Program-made: the position numbers and the translations under genes
Shown here: positions 44,975 through 47,456 of the stretch, piece after piece
Layout: each line of letters begins with the position of its first letter
How positions within the stretch are numbered: position 1 is the stretch's first letter
Assembly: GCA_902775485.1 (NCBI GenBank)
Contig: CACYMJ010000011.1
Coordinates: 1-47,456 of the forward strand
Direction of reading: 5' to 3'
Length of the DNA: 47,456 nt
From: an uncultured Lachnospiraceae bacterium
GTDB taxonomy: Bacteria > Bacillota > Clostridia > Lachnospirales > Lachnospiraceae
The notes under the pieces: generated by a model
Told to the model about the DNA's origin: nothing
Seen by the model: the letters and a program-made list of their open reading frames with translations, nothing else
The model's database searches: none

Positions 44975-44986
44975 GGATTTGAACAT

Positions 44987-46174
44987 ATGACCGGAAAGGA
45001 TCATTACGGGAAGACAAAGCTGGCGTGTTATCTGGGATTTGTTACCCAGGCAATATCCGCAAACTTTGTCCCCCTTCTTTTTTTGACATTTTACACGGCA
45101 TATGGGATATCTTATGCGGACCTTGCACTTATACCGTTTACTTTTTTTGTCACGCAGCTGATAGTCGATCTTCTGTGTGCAAAGGCGGCGGACCGGATAG
45201 GATACAGGACGAGTGTTGTCATTGCCCAGGTCACCTCGGGACTGGGACTGCTGATGCTCGCGTTTGTTCCGGATCTGTGTTCGAACCCTTTTGTCGGAAT
45301 ACTGGTCAGCGTAACGGTTTATGCCATAGGAAGCGGGCTGATAGAAGTGTTGTGCAGCCCGATCATAGAAGCCTGTCCGTTTGATAATAAAGCCGGGATG
45401 ATGAGTCTTCTGCATTCATTCTATTGTTGGGGAGCGGTCGGAACGATCCTTGCATCTACGCTGTTTTTTGTGCTGTTCGGAACTTCGAACTGGCGCATTC
45501 TTACCTGTCTGTGGGCAGCAGTCCCCCTTTACAATGTATATAATTTTGCGACATGTCCCATTGAGCCTATTGTTGCCGAGGGGGAAGGAATGACGATCAA
45601 ACAGCTGTTTGGGACAAAACTGTTCTGGCTGTTCGTTGCTCTTATGGTATGTGCAGGTGCGGCAGAGTTGTCCATGGCCCAATGGGCATCAGCCTTCGCC
45701 GAATCGGGCCTTGGCGTGACAAAGACAACCGGGGATCTGCTTGGAGCATGCGGATTTGCGGCGTTTATGGGATTGAGCAGGATATGGTACGGCCGGTACG
45801 GACAGAAGGTCGATCTTACGAAATTCATGATCTTATCCGGCATTTTATGTCTTGTGGCTTATATTCTTGCGGCGTTTGCCATGTGGCCGCTGATGGGGCT
45901 TATCGGATGCATGCTCTGCGGTTTTTCCGTAGGGATAATGTGGCCCGGGTCGATAAGCATATCATCATCACGATTACCCGGAGGAGGTACCGCATTGTTT
46001 GCATTTCTGGCACTGGCCGGGGATCTGGGAGGTGCTGTCGGACCGGCTGTGGTCGGAAGCATTTCACATATATTCGGAGAAAACATACAGGCGGGTCTTA
46101 CGGCCGGAATGGTATTTCCGCTCATGCTTGCCGTGATCGTATACCTTGTCAAAACGGACCGGAATGCCGGGTAA
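44987..46174 (+). CDS. MFS-family transporter
   Basis: 395 residues with about twelve membrane helices by eye. The loop between helices 2 and 3 has AKAADRIGYRTS, a degenerate form of the MFS DxxGRR motif. The protein resembles the FHS/FucP-like sugar branch or other general MFS solute transporters. No substrate-defining motif was found. AAGGA is just upstream, and the gap from the Smr gene is 12 bases, so it is likely in the same operon. A terminator-like hairpin follows. Confidence 0.85.
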   Translation: MTGKDHYGKTKLACYLGFVTQAISANFVPLLFLTFYTAYGISYADLALIPFTFFVTQLIVDLLCAKAADRIGYRTSVVIAQVTSGLGLLMLAFVPDLCSNPFVGILVSVTVYAIGSGLIEVLCSPIIEACPFDNKAGMMSLLHSFYCWGAVGTILASTLFFVLFGTSNWRILTCLWAAVPLYNVYNFATCPIEPIVAEGEGMTIKQLFGTKLFWLFVALMVCAGAAELSMAQWASAFAESGLGVTKTTGDLLGACGFAAFMGLSRIWYGRYGQKVDLTKFMILSGILCLVAYILAAFAMWPLMGLIGCMLCGFSVGIMWPGSISISSSRLPGGGTALFAFLALAGDLGGAVGPAVVGSISHIFGENIQAGLTAGMVFPLMLAVIVYLVKTDRNAG

Positions 46175-46243
46175 TGTTGATGAGCAGTTGATGAAATATA
46201 ATGATTCTAAGATTTTTCTTGAAAACAATTTTTAATTGCATTA

Positions 46244-46288
46244 GCCTCTTCTTAGGACGTTCGAATCTTTCTTAAGAGGAGGTTTTTT
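46244..46288 (+). terminator. Terminator-like hairpin that contains the ribosome site of the next gene
   Basis: A 14-pair RNA stem is formed by 46244-46257 and 46270-46283 (eleven Watson-Crick pairs and three G-U pairs), with a 12-base loop, followed by TTTTTT (46283-46288). The 3' arm contains AAGAGGAGG, the ribosome binding site of the GTG at 46289. So the structure can both end the MFS transcript and hide the ribosome site when read through. Confidence 0.6.
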
Positions 46289-47308
46289 GTGCATAAAGAA
46301 CAACTTCATCAATACATTTGTGCAAACACCGGAAATGAGAGTAATATCTGTCAGATATATGCAATTAAAGATGGTGGCACAGCTTATGAAGACTGTTGGC
46401 ATGGATTTAAAACATCAGATGCCATGAATGTGAATTCCGTGACCAAAGGGGTTATGGCATTGCTTGCGGGAATTGCACTGGACAATGGTTTCATTAGGAG
46501 TGTGGATCAGAAGGTGATGGATTTCTTTCCGGACTACTCTGTAAAGCGCGGAGAAAAAACCATATATGATGTTACGCTCAGGCACCTGCTCACGATGACG
46601 GCTCCGTACAAAGGAAAGTCGGAACCGTGGAAAAAAGTGTGTACTTCACAGGATTGGACTCTTGCTGTACTTGACTATCTCGGCGGCCGCAGGGGAATTA
46701 CCGGTGAGTTCAGGTATGCAACACTGGGCATTCAGATACTTGCCGGGATAATTGAGAGAGCAACCGGCAGGAAGTGTATTGAATTTGCCAATAATAACCT
46801 GTTTGAGCCGTTAAACCTGCCCAAACGGATACTGCATGGAGACAGTTCCAAGGAAGACCAGTTTGATTTTTTTATGAACAGGAATCCCAGAAACTATGAG
46901 TGGTATTCGGATCCGCAAGGATGTGTTACTGCCGGCTGGGGATTATGCATGTCGGCAAGAGATATGGCGGTGATCGGTGCGCTTGTGCTGGATGGCGGAT
47001 TGTATAATGGGGACAGATTGATCTCGGAAGAATACTTAAGAGACATGTTGTCGCCACATGTTAAGTTGGGTGAACGATTTGGCTTCATGAACTATGGATA
47101 TCTGTGGTATAAGCCATATGATGACAAGGAAGTCTATGCAGCGATCGGAGACAGTGGGAATATCATATATGTGAACAAAGAGATGAACGTTTCCGTCGGA
47201 ATAACCGGTACGTTCAAGCCCAGGATCTTTGACAGGGTTGAATTTATAGAACAAAAAGTACTGCCGGCTATAACAGCAGTGATAAGGCAGCCTTCATACA
47301 GTGGATAG
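46289..47308 (+). CDS. Beta-lactamase-fold serine hydrolase
   Basis: 339 residues from a GTG start, with AGGAGG 6 bases upstream. The catalytic S-x-x-K is S50-V-T-K53 (NSVTKGV), followed by RHLLTMTAPYKG and a Tyr-containing YATLGIQILAG segment in the place of the Y-x-N motif. This family includes esterases, D-amino-acid peptidases and penicillin-binding relatives, so beta-lactamase activity is not implied. There is no signal peptide, so it is probably cytoplasmic. The early part of the gene is visibly more A/T-rich than its neighbours, so a separate origin is possible. Confidence 0.87.
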   Translation: MHKEQLHQYICANTGNESNICQIYAIKDGGTAYEDCWHGFKTSDAMNVNSVTKGVMALLAGIALDNGFIRSVDQKVMDFFPDYSVKRGEKTIYDVTLRHLLTMTAPYKGKSEPWKKVCTSQDWTLAVLDYLGGRRGITGEFRYATLGIQILAGIIERATGRKCIEFANNNLFEPLNLPKRILHGDSSKEDQFDFFMNRNPRNYEWYSDPQGCVTAGWGLCMSARDMAVIGALVLDGGLYNGDRLISEEYLRDMLSPHVKLGERFGFMNYGYLWYKPYDDKEVYAAIGDSGNIIYVNKEMNVSVGITGTFKPRIFDRVEFIEQKVLPAITAVIRQPSYSG

Positions 47309-47342
47309 GGATAAGCAGCAATAAGGAGAGGAGGCCGGACAG

Positions 47343-47456
47343 ATGTCTTTGTTTGACGAGAAGAACATCAAAAGGGTTCTGGAGATTCTCACATACAGAG
47401 AAGTTCAGAAGATAGCTAAGGATACTATCGAATACATAATAGATGAAATAAAGCCC
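47343..47456 (+). CDS. Start of an unidentified gene (3' end outside the window)
   Basis: ATG 47343 is preceded by a strong AAGGAGAGGAGG (47323-47334). An open frame of 38 codons, beginning MSLFDEKNIKRVLEIL, runs to the window end. The visible part is charged and helix-forming. I do not recognise the family. Confidence 0.6.
   Translation, partial: MSLFDEKNIKRVLEILTYREVQKIAKDTIEYIIDEIKP

Noticed and set aside
46289-47308. A true beta-lactamase resistance gene
   Set aside because: Only the general S-x-x-K fold is visible. There is no signal peptide and the Y-x-N and K-T-G motifs are not clear, so a resistance role is not supported.

Overview
The window is a moderate-GC Gram-positive chromosomal segment. 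It most resembles an anaerobic Firmicute of the Lachnospiraceae (Butyrivibrio / Roseburia / Lachnospira-like). That assignment is an inference from several features: long runs of overlapping genes with AGGAGG-type ribosome binding sites, frequent ATA (Ile) and AGA/AGG (Arg) codons, a membrane-anchored GH25 muramidase with Gly-Ser and Thr-Pro linkers, a trimeric electron-bifurcating-type [FeFe] hydrogenase, and a large rhamnose-type cell-surface polysaccharide cluster. No rRNA, tRNA, CRISPR array or insertion sequence was seen. No stretch over 300 bases lacks a gene; the longest gap is the roughly 155-base divergent intergenic region at 41567-41721.

Region 1 (1-8438, + strand) holds a cut-off GT4 glycosyltransferase, a polyprenyl-phosphate sugar-phosphotransferase (chain initiation), GT2/GT4 enzymes, a Wzx-type flippase, a TviB/WbpA-type UDP-sugar dehydrogenase and a YdjC-type deacetylase. 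Region 2 (8530-16124) holds rmlB-rmlA, a GH25 muramidase, rmlC, and an ABC exporter pair (Wzm/Wzt) whose ATPase carries a C-terminal cargo-binding-type domain. Region 3 (16105-22480) starts with a fused methyltransferase plus kinase-like protein, which I read as a WbdD-type chain terminator, followed by two large tandem-GT2 glycosyltransferases. Region 4 (22525-28636) has phosphoglucomutase and a set of membrane modification enzymes: a GT87 transferase, a GtrA-type flippase, an SGNH-type lipoprotein esterase, a polyprenyl-P-sugar synthase-like GT2, and an LPG-synthase-TM-like protein. Region 5 (28640-35950) holds an APH-fold kinase / HAD phosphatase / nucleotidylyltransferase cassette, further GT2 enzymes, and a second polyprenyl-phosphate sugar-phosphotransferase. 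Almost every junction in regions 1-5 overlaps or abuts, so this looks like one very long operon or a few nested ones. It probably makes two glycans, because there are two initiators and two export routes.

Region 6 (35955-41566) has a divergent ClpX with an unusually long linker and an altered pore-entrance loop. It is convergent with a hydC-hydB-hydA [FeFe]-hydrogenase operon on the - strand. Region 7 (41722-46174, + strand) is an HD-GYP phosphodiesterase, a degenerate receiver-PAS protein, a standalone Smr domain and an MFS transporter. Region 8 (46289 to the end) is a beta-lactamase-fold serine hydrolase, preceded by a terminator-like hairpin that contains its own ribosome binding site, and the first 38 codons of another gene.

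The most interesting proposal is an ABC-transporter-dependent, terminator-capped glycan pathway in a Gram-positive. Wzm, Wzt with a cargo-binding domain, and a methyltransferase-kinase are adjacent and apparently translationally coupled, the same parts as the E. coli O8/O9a Wzm-Wzt-WbdD system.
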